A stretch of DNA of 64,000 nt, from contig NZ_ARYJ01000001.1 of the NCBI RefSeq assembly GCF_000685215.1, forward strand, positions 1-64,000. Direction: 5' to 3'. Below, piece after piece: positions 52,684 to 61,437 of the stretch (position 1 is its first letter; each line of letters opens with the position of its first letter). The translations under genes were made by a program, and so were the position numbers. Below the pieces are notes generated by a model. That model did not search any database and was not told where the DNA came from. It worked only from the letters and a program-made list of their open reading frames with translations. Origin of the DNA: Hyphomonas jannaschiana VP2. Its GTDB lineage: Bacteria; Pseudomonadota; Alphaproteobacteria; Caulobacterales; Hyphomonadaceae.

Positions 52684-53724
52684 ATGTTCGACCACCCCTC
52701 CTTCGACGCCCATGAAGGCGTCCACATGTTTCATGATGCCGCCAGCGGCCTGCGGGCGATCATCGCCGTCCATTCCACGGCCCGCGGCCCGGCGGCCGGC
52801 GGCTGCCGGATGTGGGATTATGACAGCGGCGAAGCCATGCTGAAGGACGCCCTGCGCCTCAGCCAGGGCATGAGCTACAAGAACGCCATGGCCGACATTC
52901 CGCTGGGTGGCGGGAAATCCGTGATCTGGGGCAATGCCCGGACGGACAAGTCGCCGGACCTGTTCCGCGCCTTCGGCCGCGCCGTGAACAGCCTGCAGGG
53001 CCAGTACACCACGGCCGAAGATGTCGGCGTCAGCGTCGCCGATATGGAAATCGTGCGGGAGGAAACCCCCTATGTCGCCGGGCTCGACAAGGGGGAAGCC
53101 GCCTCGGGTGACCCCTCCCCGGTCACCGCCAAAGGCATTTTCCTCGGCCTCCGCGAGACCGCGAAACGGGCGCTTGGCACAGACGACCTCCGCGGCAAGA
53201 CCGTCGCCGTCCAGGGTGTCGGCCATGTCGGCTCCTATCTTTGCGACCACCTGGCCGGTGCCGGAGCTGACCTCATCATCACCGATATTGACCAGGCAGC
53301 GCTGGAGGCGGTGTCAAAGCGGACGGGCGCTCGGATCGTCGCCCCGGATGCGATCTACGATGTCGAGGCCGATATTTTCGCTCCCTGCGCCCTCGGCGCG
53401 GTGGTGAATGAGCAGACACTGGACCGGTTCAAGTTCAAGGCGATCGCCGGGGGCGCCAACAACCAGCTGATCGTGCCGGAAATGGGCGAGCTGCTGCGGC
53501 GCAAGGGCATCCTCTACGCCCCGGACTATGTCATCAATGGTGGCGGCATCATCAATGTCGCGGCCGAGATTTCCGGCAATTATTCGCGTGACTGGGTCGA
53601 GGCCAAGCTGGCCCGGCTGGTCGAGACGCTGGGCGAAGTCCTCGACGAGGCGCTGTCTGAAGGAACGCCGACCAATGTCGTGGCCGACCGTATCGCGCGC
53701 GAACGGATCGCTGCGGCTAAGTAG
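52684..53724 (+). CDS. leucine/valine/phenylalanine-type dehydrogenase
   Basis: NAD-dependent oxidative deaminase of a branched or aromatic amino acid. From MFDHPSFDAH (with GGAAG upstream) the protein has 346 residues. The substrate lysine and the catalytic lysine are K66 and K78 in GMSYKNAMADIPLGGGKSV, and the cofactor motif is VQGVGHVGSYL. Leucine dehydrogenase is the closest guess, but family members differ in substrate at a few pocket positions I cannot read with certainty. Monocistronic, with a candidate promoter and two palindromes upstream. Confidence 0.9.
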   Translation: MFDHPSFDAHEGVHMFHDAASGLRAIIAVHSTARGPAAGGCRMWDYDSGEAMLKDALRLSQGMSYKNAMADIPLGGGKSVIWGNARTDKSPDLFRAFGRAVNSLQGQYTTAEDVGVSVADMEIVREETPYVAGLDKGEAASGDPSPVTAKGIFLGLRETAKRALGTDDLRGKTVAVQGVGHVGSYLCDHLAGAGADLIITDIDQAALEAVSKRTGARIVAPDAIYDVEADIFAPCALGAVVNEQTLDRFKFKAIAGGANNQLIVPEMGELLRRKGILYAPDYVINGGGIINVAAEISGNYSRDWVEAKLARLVETLGEVLDEALSEGTPTNVVADRIARERIAAAK

Positions 53725-53813
53725 AATCCCTTGCACACTTACACGTACGGCGTGTTAGACGTGGTGTCCTGACAGCCTCCTTCCCGGGGGCAGATTGATG
53801 CAGGAGGGCGCCC

Positions 53814-54641
53814 ATGTCCGTCGTCGCTATGCTGGAAGGTTCGGACTCGGCCGACCGCGCTTCAACACAGACCGCGCTCGGGATCGCCCGGCGCCTGAAC
53901 GTGCCGGTCAGCGGCGTTTGCGCCCTGCCCGACCCGGCCGCCGCCCTGATTGTGATGTCTACTCCGGAAGCGACCGGCCTTGCCGCCAACGCGACCCGCG
54001 ACATCTCGGCCATGCAGGACGAAGTCATTGCCCGTGCCAAGGCGGCGTTCGAGGATATGACAAAGGGTGAGAGCCTGCCCTGCGACTTCTCCCATATCGT
54101 CGATGTCGCCGAGCGCGCAGGCGCCAATGCCGCAACGCTGGCCGATGCCGTCGTCTTCCCGCACAGCGTCCAGAAAGCGGCAGACCCGCTCAGCCTGTCG
54201 TTTGAGTTTGTCCTGATGGAAGCCCGCCTGCCGGTCGTCATGGCCGGGTCAGAGCCGCTGACCGATGGCCCGGTTATTGTCGCCTGGGACGGATCGAACG
54301 GCGCCGCCCGGGCCGTGCGCTTCCACCTGCCCATCGTCAAGGCGTTCGGGGAAGTGATCATCGCGCAGAATGAGTCCGACCTCGGCAAGGACCAGCCGCG
54401 CGATGCCTCCAGCCCCGCCGCGCTGGAGCGCTGGCTCGACTCCCATAATGTGAAACACAAGCGCATGCCAATCGAAGGCCAGGTGGCCAGTGGTCTTCTG
54501 TCCCTTGCCAAGGGCAGCGGCGCTTCGATCATCGTCGCGGGGGCCTATGGCCACTCCCGCATCGGCGAGCGCCTGTTCGGCGGCACCACCCAGCGCCTGC
54601 TGGAAGCCGAAGAAGCCCCGGCCCTCGCGCTTGCCCGCTGA
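53814..54641 (+). CDS. tandem universal stress protein
   Basis: Two UspA-like domains in 275 residues. The first (about 1-150) lacks a clear nucleotide motif, while the second has VIVAWDGSNGAARAVRF and GAYGHSRIGERLFGGTTQ, the Gly-x2-Gly-x9-Gly-(S/T) pattern that binds ATP in many members. AGGAGG lies six bases before the ATG. It probably contributes to stress tolerance, though no more can be said. A small acidic protein gene follows 41 bases downstream on the same strand and may be cotranscribed. Confidence 0.88.
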   Translation: MSVVAMLEGSDSADRASTQTALGIARRLNVPVSGVCALPDPAAALIVMSTPEATGLAANATRDISAMQDEVIARAKAAFEDMTKGESLPCDFSHIVDVAERAGANAATLADAVVFPHSVQKAADPLSLSFEFVLMEARLPVVMAGSEPLTDGPVIVAWDGSNGAARAVRFHLPIVKAFGEVIIAQNESDLGKDQPRDASSPAALERWLDSHNVKHKRMPIEGQVASGLLSLAKGSGASIIVAGAYGHSRIGERLFGGTTQRLLEAEEAPALALAR

Positions 54642-54682
54642 TTTTGGTCCGCTAATTCTGACCCGCTAAACCGGAGAACAAG

Positions 54683-55051
54683 ATGACTCTGAAACGCATC
54701 ACCCTGCAGCTCGCCCGCAATCCGGGCATCACCGAAGGCGACGCCCGCATCGGCTATTTTATCGTCGCGCCGCTGACCGGTGACGGCCACCTCGATGTGG
54801 ACACCTGGCGGGAGCACAAGAAAGAATGCCGCGTGACACGCTTCCACCCCGATCCGGACGAGCATGCCACGGGCCTGCTGACCCATCGCGGCAATCAGTG
54901 GAAATTCCACTATGATGACGAGGATGAAGGCGATGACGAAGCCGGCTACCGGCTGGGAGACCACGTCTTCAAGGAAGGTGAGTACATCACCGTGGCAAGC
55001 CATGGCGAAACCCCGCTGACCTACAGGATCACGGACATTTCTGACGTCTGA
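54683..55051 (+). CDS. small acidic soluble protein, unknown function
   Basis: A 122-residue protein, rich in Asp, Glu and His, without signal peptide. It reads as strands (RITLQLARNPG; RIGYFIVAPLTGDGHLD; CRVTRFHPDPDEHATGLL; QWKFHYDDED; YITVASHGETPLTYRI), a compact beta fold. I recognise the shape from alphaproteobacterial hypothetical proteins but know no function. GGAG precedes the ATG. It follows the Usp gene. Confidence 0.65.
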   Translation: MTLKRITLQLARNPGITEGDARIGYFIVAPLTGDGHLDVDTWREHKKECRVTRFHPDPDEHATGLLTHRGNQWKFHYDDEDEGDDEAGYRLGDHVFKEGEYITVASHGETPLTYRITDISDV

Positions 55052-55143
55052 CGCAATGAACGTTGCGTCAGGGTGGACAGACCTCCCAATCGGGCTAAAA
55101 CTGCACTCACCGTGCCAATACTTGGCGCGTGAGGGAGGAATTC

Positions 55144-57072
55144 ATGTTGAAGCAAGCCACGGCGCTGGCCGTAATCATGACGTTGGCCGCCTGCAGCGGC
55201 ACGGGCACACCGGCTGAAGAGACCACCTCGGCGGCGCCGGAGCAGGCCTCTGAAACGGCTGGCCGCACGGCCGGGTACAATCCGGACCGGAACGCCTATT
55301 TCGGTGACCTTCACATCCACACGCGCTCCAGCTTCGACGCCTATATCTTCAACGTGCGCCGCACCGCCGATGACGCCTATCGCTTTGCCCTCGGCGAAAC
55401 GATCCAGCACCCGTCCGGCTTTGACATGACCATCGCCGGCGGTCCGCTCGATTTCTACACCGTCACCGACCATGCCGAATATCTCGGCATCCTGCCAGCC
55501 ATGGACACGCCCGGAACGAAACTGTCCGAACTGCCGCGCGCCAAGGATATGTTCTCCACCGATCCGGACAAGATCGTGGCGGCCTTCCAGGGCGTCGGCC
55601 AATCGGTCCGCACCGGCAAGCCGATCGAGGACATGTATGATCTCGACACGATCAATTCGGTCTGGCTGCAGAATGTTGCGGCAGCGGACAAGTACAACCA
55701 GCCCGGCAAGTTCACGACCTTTGCCGCCTATGAATTCACCTCGGTGACCACACCGGACGAGAATGGCGGTTTTGGCGGCGGCAACCTGCACCGTAACGTC
55801 TTCTTCAAGGGCAAGGCGCCCGTGCGCGCTTTCTCCACGCTCGATTCCACCAATCCGGAAGACCTGTGGGACTGGATGGATGCCCAGCGTGAAGCCGGCA
55901 TGGAAGTCATCTCCATCCCGCACAACTCCAATGTGTCGGATGGCCAGATGTTCCGCCTGGAAACATATAAGGGCGAGCCGATGGACACGGCTTATGCCGA
56001 GCAGCGCATGCGTAACGAACCTCTGGTCGAGGTGACGCAGGTGAAAGGCACCAGCGAGACCCACCCGGATCTTTCGCCAAACGACGAGTGGGCCAATTTC
56101 GAAATCTACGACCAGCTGCTGGGCGCCTATGTCGTCGGCGCGACGAACGGCTCCTATGTGCGTGAAGCCTATCGCAACGGGCTGAAGCTGCAGGAAGAAA
56201 AAGGGTTCGACCCGTTCCACTTCGGCCTTGTCGCCGCGTCTGACAGTCATGTCGCAGGTGGCGCCTATTCCGAGGAAGACTACTGGTCGAAGATCGGCAT
56301 CGTCGATGGCACGCCGGTGGCGCGCGGTTCGGTCCCCTTCCCCGGCACGACCGGATGGGACGACCAGCCGGAGGACAATCAGGTCGTCAAGAATGCAACC
56401 AACTGGTTCTCCCGCTGGAGCGCCAGCGGCCTGACCGGCGTCTGGGCGGAAGAGAACACCCGCGAAGCCATCTTTGACGCCTTCCGGCGCAAGGAGACGT
56501 TCGCAACGACGGGTCCGCGCATGAAGGTCCGTTTCTTCGGCGGCTTCGGCTATGACGAGGCCATGCTGTCCTCGGCGAACCTGTCGCACGAAGCCTATGA
56601 AGGCGGTGTGCCGATGGGCGGCGACCTGGTCGGCACCGGTGAGGCCCCGGCCTTCATTGCCTGGGCCCAGCGCGACCCGAATGGTGGCACGCTGCAACGC
56701 CTGCAGGTGGTGAAAGTCACCAGCGACGGCGAGGAAGTCATTGATGTCGCCTGCGACAATGGCGCGCCGGACCCGTCCACCCGCCGCTGCACCGACAATG
56801 GCGCGACCGTGGACATGGCCAGCTGCACGCCGGAGAATGAAGGCGCCAGCGAGCTGAAAGTCCTCTGGACGGATCCGGATTTCGATCCGGCCCGCCGCGC
56901 GACCTATTATGTCCGTGTGCTGGAAAACCCGTCCTGCCGCTGGTCGACCTGGGAAGCCATGCGCAATGGCACCCCGCCCCGGCCGGATGTGCCTGAGACG
57001 ATTCAGGAGCGAGCCTACACCTCGCCGATCTGGTACATTCCGGGCGGCTTACGCGACAGGAAGACGATTTGA
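55144..57072 (+). CDS. DUF3604 lipoprotein
   Basis: A 642-residue exported protein. The lipobox LAAC gives C17; a Thr/Ala/Glu-rich linker follows. The domain starts at NAYFGDLHIHTRSSFDAY with metal-type His residues H57 and H59, and has further conserved blocks DFYTVTDHAEYLG, SIPHNSNVSDG and AASDSHVAGGAYSEEDY, resembling PHP-type metal-dependent hydrolases. DUF3604 has no settled function. The ATG is chosen since GGGAGGA lies upstream. Its stop overlaps the TTG start of the PPIase gene, so the two are coupled. Confidence 0.87.
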   Translation: MLKQATALAVIMTLAACSGTGTPAEETTSAAPEQASETAGRTAGYNPDRNAYFGDLHIHTRSSFDAYIFNVRRTADDAYRFALGETIQHPSGFDMTIAGGPLDFYTVTDHAEYLGILPAMDTPGTKLSELPRAKDMFSTDPDKIVAAFQGVGQSVRTGKPIEDMYDLDTINSVWLQNVAAADKYNQPGKFTTFAAYEFTSVTTPDENGGFGGGNLHRNVFFKGKAPVRAFSTLDSTNPEDLWDWMDAQREAGMEVISIPHNSNVSDGQMFRLETYKGEPMDTAYAEQRMRNEPLVEVTQVKGTSETHPDLSPNDEWANFEIYDQLLGAYVVGATNGSYVREAYRNGLKLQEEKGFDPFHFGLVAASDSHVAGGAYSEEDYWSKIGIVDGTPVARGSVPFPGTTGWDDQPEDNQVVKNATNWFSRWSASGLTGVWAEENTREAIFDAFRRKETFATTGPRMKVRFFGGFGYDEAMLSSANLSHEAYEGGVPMGGDLVGTGEAPAFIAWAQRDPNGGTLQRLQVVKVTSDGEEVIDVACDNGAPDPSTRRCTDNGATVDMASCTPENEGASELKVLWTDPDFDPARRATYYVRVLENPSCRWSTWEAMRNGTPPRPDVPETIQERAYTSPIWYIPGGLRDRKTI

Positions 57073-57935
57073 CCGACAATACCGAACAGGTGCGCCGCTG
57101 GCCCGTGCTGCTGCGTGAGCCCTTGGTGCACTTCATCCTTGCCGCGCTGGCCGTGTTCATCGGCTGGCAGGTCGTCTCTTCCGGACGCGCGGATGAAGAA
57201 CGGACGATCCGGGTCTCCAGCGCAGACCTCGAACGCCTGGCCTCCATCTATACGGCGGAGTCGGGCAGCCTGCCTGCGGGCGAGGACATGGTGGCCATGG
57301 TCAATGACTATGTCCGCGACGAAGCCCTTGCCCGGGAAGCCAGACGCCTTGGCCTCGATGAAGGCGACACAATCGTCACAAGACGGCTTGCCCAGAAGAT
57401 GACCTTCATGGTCGCCGACCTCGCCCGGACGGAGACGCCGGACGATACTGTGCTGCGCGACTGGTACGAGACTCATGCGGACCGGTTTACGGAACCGCAG
57501 ATGATCACCTTCCGGCATGTCTTCTTCAGCGAGGATGTCCGCGGCGCCTCGGCAACAGCCGATGCCGAGGCCATGCTGGCGCGCCTGAATTCCGGCGCTG
57601 ACTGGCGCGAAGCGGGTGACCCGTTCATGCTGCAGCGCGCCTATGGAGACCTGCCGCTTCGCGAAGTCGTGCGCCTCTTTGGCGGCGAATTTGCCCAGTC
57701 CCTTGCGGCCTCACCGGCATCCGACCAATGGACCGGGCCTGTGCGCTCCGCACTGGGTGTCCATCTGGTTCAGGTCAGCGCCAATGCGCCGCCCCGGCTT
57801 CCGCCTTTCGAAGACGTGAAGGCAAAGGTGCTGGCGGACTGGCAGGACCAGACACGGCGCGAGGCAAACGAGAAAGCGATCCAGGACATCATCGCCCGTT
57901 ACAAGGTCGAGGTCGAAGGCATCAATGCCGAATAG
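57069..57935 (+). CDS. membrane-anchored parvulin-type peptidyl-prolyl isomerase
   Basis: A 288-residue protein: membrane anchor at about residues 17-37 (LVHFILAALAVFIGWQVV), a SurA-like N-terminal helix region, and a parvulin-type domain (ITFRHVFFSEDVRGASATAD ... GVHLVQVSANAPPRLPPFED). It starts at TTG, with AGGAAG upstream, overlapping the DUF3604 stop, and overlaps the HupE gene by 11 bases at its end. It may help fold the neighbouring exported proteins. In genomes I know, this gene commonly sits between DUF3604 and HupE-like genes (recollection, not checked). Confidence 0.82.
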   Translation: MTDNTEQVRRWPVLLREPLVHFILAALAVFIGWQVVSSGRADEERTIRVSSADLERLASIYTAESGSLPAGEDMVAMVNDYVRDEALAREARRLGLDEGDTIVTRRLAQKMTFMVADLARTETPDDTVLRDWYETHADRFTEPQMITFRHVFFSEDVRGASATADAEAMLARLNSGADWREAGDPFMLQRAYGDLPLREVVRLFGGEFAQSLAASPASDQWTGPVRSALGVHLVQVSANAPPRLPPFEDVKAKVLADWQDQTRREANEKAIQDIIARYKVEVEGINAE

Positions 57936-58932
57936 GCCTGCCATACTGCGCTGGCTGGCGGCCTGCCTGACAGGGCTTGCCGCGTGGCTGATGATGGCTG
58001 CCCCCGCAGCGGCGCACGAAGTCCGTCCGGCCTATCTGGAAGTCATTGAAACGGCCCCCGGCACATATGACGTAACCTGGAAACAGCCGGTGCTGGATGG
58101 CCGGCGCCTGAAGATCGACCCGGTTTTCCCGGAGGCCTGCGCACGCGAGGGCGAATATGTTGCCTCGCCCGGCGGCACGCTGGTGCAACGCTGGACCACG
58201 CATTGCGATCTCAGCCAGGGCGAAATCCGGATCGACGGACTGGAACGCACACTGACAGATGCCTTCGTGCGGATCGACCGGCTTGAAGGGGACGACATCG
58301 GCGCGGTGCTGCGCCCGGCAGCACCTGTCCTTGACCTGACCGTGCCGACCGGTGCGCCGGTGGCCACCTATTTCCGGATCGGGGTGGAACACATCATTTT
58401 CGGGTGGGACCACCTTCTCTTCGTGCTGGGCATGGTGCTGCTGGTACGGCCGCGCCAGCTCCTGCTCACGCTGACGGCCTTTACGGTGGCGCACTCCATC
58501 ACGCTGGCCGCGGCGACGCTCGGCGGCATTACCCTGCCCGGGCCACCGGTAGAGATCACGATCGCGATGAGCATCGCCCTTCTGGGGGCTGAAGCCATGC
58601 ACCGGATCAAAGGCTGGAACACGCTCAGCCAGCGCATTCCCTGGGCCATCGCTTTCGGGTTCGGCCTGATCCACGGCTTTGGTTTTGCCGGGGCGCTGGC
58701 GGAAATCGGCTTGCCCAAGGGCGCCGAAGCCATGGCGCTTCTGCTGTTCAATGTGGGCGTGGAGGCCGGTCAGATCCTGTTTGTGAGCGTGCTGCTGGCA
58801 CTGGCCTTCGTAGTGCACCGGCTGGCCCAGAAAGCGATGCTGCCTGCGCGCGCCGTTCTTGCCTACTTCATCGGTTTCATGGGCAGCTACTGGGCCATCG
58901 AGCGGATCGCCGGCGCCTTCTTCGGCATCTGA
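57925..58932 (+). CDS. HupE/UreJ family membrane protein
   Basis: A 335-residue protein: signal peptide 1-30 (ending AAPAAAHEV), a periplasmic strand-rich domain to about 150, then six or so membrane helices. The hallmark GVEHIIFGWDHLLFVLG, with its His and Asp-His pair, is kept; in HupE/UreJ these residues are thought to bind Ni or Co. No hydrogenase or urease gene is near, so the metal and role are uncertain. Last gene of the DUF3604-PPIase-HupE unit; the following gene is convergent, four bases away. Confidence 0.87.
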   Translation: MPNRPAILRWLAACLTGLAAWLMMAAPAAAHEVRPAYLEVIETAPGTYDVTWKQPVLDGRRLKIDPVFPEACAREGEYVASPGGTLVQRWTTHCDLSQGEIRIDGLERTLTDAFVRIDRLEGDDIGAVLRPAAPVLDLTVPTGAPVATYFRIGVEHIIFGWDHLLFVLGMVLLVRPRQLLLTLTAFTVAHSITLAAATLGGITLPGPPVEITIAMSIALLGAEAMHRIKGWNTLSQRIPWAIAFGFGLIHGFGFAGALAEIGLPKGAEAMALLLFNVGVEAGQILFVSVLLALAFVVHRLAQKAMLPARAVLAYFIGFMGSYWAIERIAGAFFGI

Positions 58933-58936
58933 TCCG

Positions 58937-59761
58937 CTACAGGCCCAGCGCCTTCCACAGCATACGCGCGGCCACGACGGCCAGCAGGATCGCGAACATC
59001 CGGCGCAGGCGCGCCGCGTCCAGCTTGTGCGCCAGCGACGCGCCAACCGGAGCCATGGTGACGGTAAACAGCGAGATCAGCGCGAAGGCCGCAAGGTTCA
59101 CATGGCCGAGCGAAAAAGGCGGCAGCCCTTCCCGTCCCCAACCGATATAGATCGCCGCGAGGGCAGACGGCAGTCCGATGGCCACACCCCAGCCGGCTGC
59201 CGTCGCCACAGCCTGGTGGATCGGGCGGCCATACAGCGTCATGAGGCTGACACCGAACGTCCCCCCGCCGATCCCCATCAGGGCCGAGAGTGCCCCGACG
59301 GCCATGCCCAGGCCCCCTCTCAGCGGGCCCTTCGGCATGTCTTCGGCAAGGCGCCATGTGGGACGTCCGAAGAAGAGCTGCGCCGACAGCACAAAGGCCA
59401 GCGCACCGAAAATGCCGAGCAGCGCCCGCTTGGACAGGAAGCCGGTCAGCGACATGCCCGCCAGCGCGCCCAGCATGATCCACGGAGCCCAGCCCCGGAT
59501 GATCGACCAGTCGACGGCGCCATGGCTGTTATGGGCACTGACACTCCGCGCCGAGGTGAGGATGATCGTGGCAAGCGAAGTCGACACGGCCACATGCATC
59601 GCCGTCTCGCCATAGCCCATGGCATCGAACAGGAAGTACAGGACCGGAACGATGATCGCTCCGCCGCCAATACCAAACAGGCCGGCCGCCAGACCCGCGG
59701 CAGCGCCTGCCAGCGCCAGCGCGACCAGCAAGGGCCCATACTGAACGGCCAGTTCCATCAT
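58937..59761 (-). CDS. TSUP-family permease (sulfite exporter TauE/SafE-like)
   Basis: A 274-residue inner-membrane protein with about eight helices in two repeats; each repeat has a GxGGG motif (GLFGIGGGAIIVPVL; ALMGIGGGTFGVSLM). The family moves sulfite, sulfoacetate or related sulfur compounds; the substrate is not evident. GGGAGGG precedes the first ATG. It converges with the HupE gene only four bases away. Confidence 0.9.
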   Translation of the reverse strand: MMELAVQYGPLLVALALAGAAAGLAAGLFGIGGGAIIVPVLYFLFDAMGYGETAMHVAVSTSLATIILTSARSVSAHNSHGAVDWSIIRGWAPWIMLGALAGMSLTGFLSKRALLGIFGALAFVLSAQLFFGRPTWRLAEDMPKGPLRGGLGMAVGALSALMGIGGGTFGVSLMTLYGRPIHQAVATAAGWGVAIGLPSALAAIYIGWGREGLPPFSLGHVNLAAFALISLFTVTMAPVGASLAHKLDAARLRRMFAILLAVVAARMLWKALGL

Positions 59762-60038
59762 GTTTTCCCTCCCGCAAAGCCTGTCAGAGGCTTCCCGGCC
59801 CCATTCAACTGCGATTTGACTATGCAGGCTGTTTGCACGAGCCGACAGGCCAAGGCCAGCCTGAAACGCTGCGTTCTGTTGCAGGCGCTACGCAGCTCCC
59901 TTGCAAAACAGTCCGTTCCGCCTCGCAAAACCTTACCCGATACTTGCACCGCATAAGGAAATTCGGCCGCTTTCTTAGCCCTGCAGAAACGTTAATCGGC
60001 CATAACCTATCCCGGGTGTGTACAAGCGGGACAAGCTC

Positions 60039-61394
60039 ATGTTGAAAAAGCTGACCTCATGGAAAGAAAATCGCGACGGCAATGTCGCGATCATTCTGGC
60101 GATCGCCATCGTGCCGATTCTCGTTCTGGTCGGCATCGCAATCGACCTGCAGAATACCAATACGAGCCGCCAGTTCATCCAGTACACAATGGACAATGCC
60201 GTGATTGCCGGTTCGCGGGAAATGCAGGCGGGCAAGTCCAAAGCCGAAATCAACGCCTACATCAACAAGTTCGTTGACGGTGTGGTGAAGGCAAAGAATT
60301 ACGCCATTTCCTGCAAGCCGGTCGAAGTGGCCTACTCGGAAGACAGCCAGGACATCAACGCAACGATCAAGTGCCAGCAGGAAACCACGCTGACAGAACT
60401 GATCGGGTATCACTATCTGGATTTCACCGTCACGTCCGGCTCTACCTACGGGATCGGCAAGGTCGACGTATCCTTCGTTTTCGACATTTCCGGTTCAATG
60501 GGCTGGGACGGCAAGATGGACGCCCTGAAGGATGCGGCGGAAGATGCCGTCGACGTGCTCCTGCCGACCGGCGCGACCGCCGATATGGGCGACGTGCGAA
60601 TTTCCATGGTATCCTATTCGGACTATCTGGACGCTGGTGACTATTTCCAGAAGGTCACCAACAAAAGCCCGACGAGGACCTATTCAGACACCTATACGAC
60701 AACCGAACGCGTTTGCGTTGAGTGGAGACGCAACGGCCGTTGCCGACGCTACGAATACCAGTATGTCGAGCACACGACGACCAAGAAGATCACCAATACC
60801 TGCGTGAAGGAACGCCTCGGATCCGAAGCCTATACAGACGAGGACCCCGGTCCGTTCGCATGGATTGAAGCAGTTGACGCCGAGTATGATTCCTATCGCG
60901 ATCGCTGGAATGTTGACAGCTGCAACCCGATCGGACCTCTTCCGCTGACGGACAACCGTAGCAAACTGAAAACCTACATCAATGGCCTGAATGCCAATGG
61001 CGGCACCGCCGGCCACATCGGTATCGCCTGGGGCTGGTATGCGATCTCTCCCAAATGGCACAGCGTCTGGCCGTCGGGCTCCGATCCGCTCGACTATGAC
61101 GAGCCGGATTCGGCCAAGGCCATGATCATCATGACCGATGGTGACTTCCTCAACTGGCATAATACCGGCGAAGGCAGCTCCTTCGATCAGGCCAAGAAGC
61201 TGTGCGACAGTATCAAGGAAGAAGGCGTGCGGGTTTACACCGTGGCCTTCCAGGCACCGAACCAGGGTAAGGAAATTCTGGAATACTGCGCATCGGGTAC
61301 GGAGTTCGCGTTCAAGGCGGAAAGCGCCGACGAACTGACCGACGCCTACACCAAGATCGCCCAGTCCATTTCGGACCTGCGCATTACCTACTGA
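60039..61394 (+). CDS. TadG-like von Willebrand A protein
   Basis: A 451-residue protein of the TadE/TadG-like pilus-associated family: an N-terminal membrane helix (VAIILAIAIVPILVLVGIAI, residues 16-35), then NTSRQFIQYTMDNAVIAGSR and a von Willebrand A domain with metal motif DISGS (D149, S151, S153) and a later TDGD. A loop between about 220 and 270 holds paired cysteines and basic residues. No tad locus genes are adjacent, so it may be a solitary surface or envelope protein. The start is uncertain: a GTG 21 bases upstream is possible. Confidence 0.85.
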   Translation: MLKKLTSWKENRDGNVAIILAIAIVPILVLVGIAIDLQNTNTSRQFIQYTMDNAVIAGSREMQAGKSKAEINAYINKFVDGVVKAKNYAISCKPVEVAYSEDSQDINATIKCQQETTLTELIGYHYLDFTVTSGSTYGIGKVDVSFVFDISGSMGWDGKMDALKDAAEDAVDVLLPTGATADMGDVRISMVSYSDYLDAGDYFQKVTNKSPTRTYSDTYTTTERVCVEWRRNGRCRRYEYQYVEHTTTKKITNTCVKERLGSEAYTDEDPGPFAWIEAVDAEYDSYRDRWNVDSCNPIGPLPLTDNRSKLKTYINGLNANGGTAGHIGIAWGWYAISPKWHSVWPSGSDPLDYDEPDSAKAMIIMTDGDFLNWHNTGEGSSFDQAKKLCDSIKEEGVRVYTVAFQAPNQGKEILEYCASGTEFAFKAESADELTDAYTKIAQSISDLRITY

Positions 61395-61404
61395 TCCGGC
61401 AATT

Positions 61405-61437
61405 GGCGGGGCCGCTCAGCTGAGCGACAGCCCCGCC
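61405..61437. terminator. large hairpin between convergent genes
   Basis: GGCGGGGC and GCCCCGCC enclose the perfect palindrome CGCTCAGCTGAGCG, forming one long stem at the end of the TadG-like and BVMO genes. The right part lies within the BVMO coding end. No T-run on either side, so it may act by stalling or may be rho-dependent. Confidence 0.5.

Noticed and set aside
61405-61437. Attachment site or transposon end from the long palindrome
   Set aside because: The palindrome is at the meeting point of convergent genes, with no integrase or direct repeats, so a transcript-end structure is simpler.
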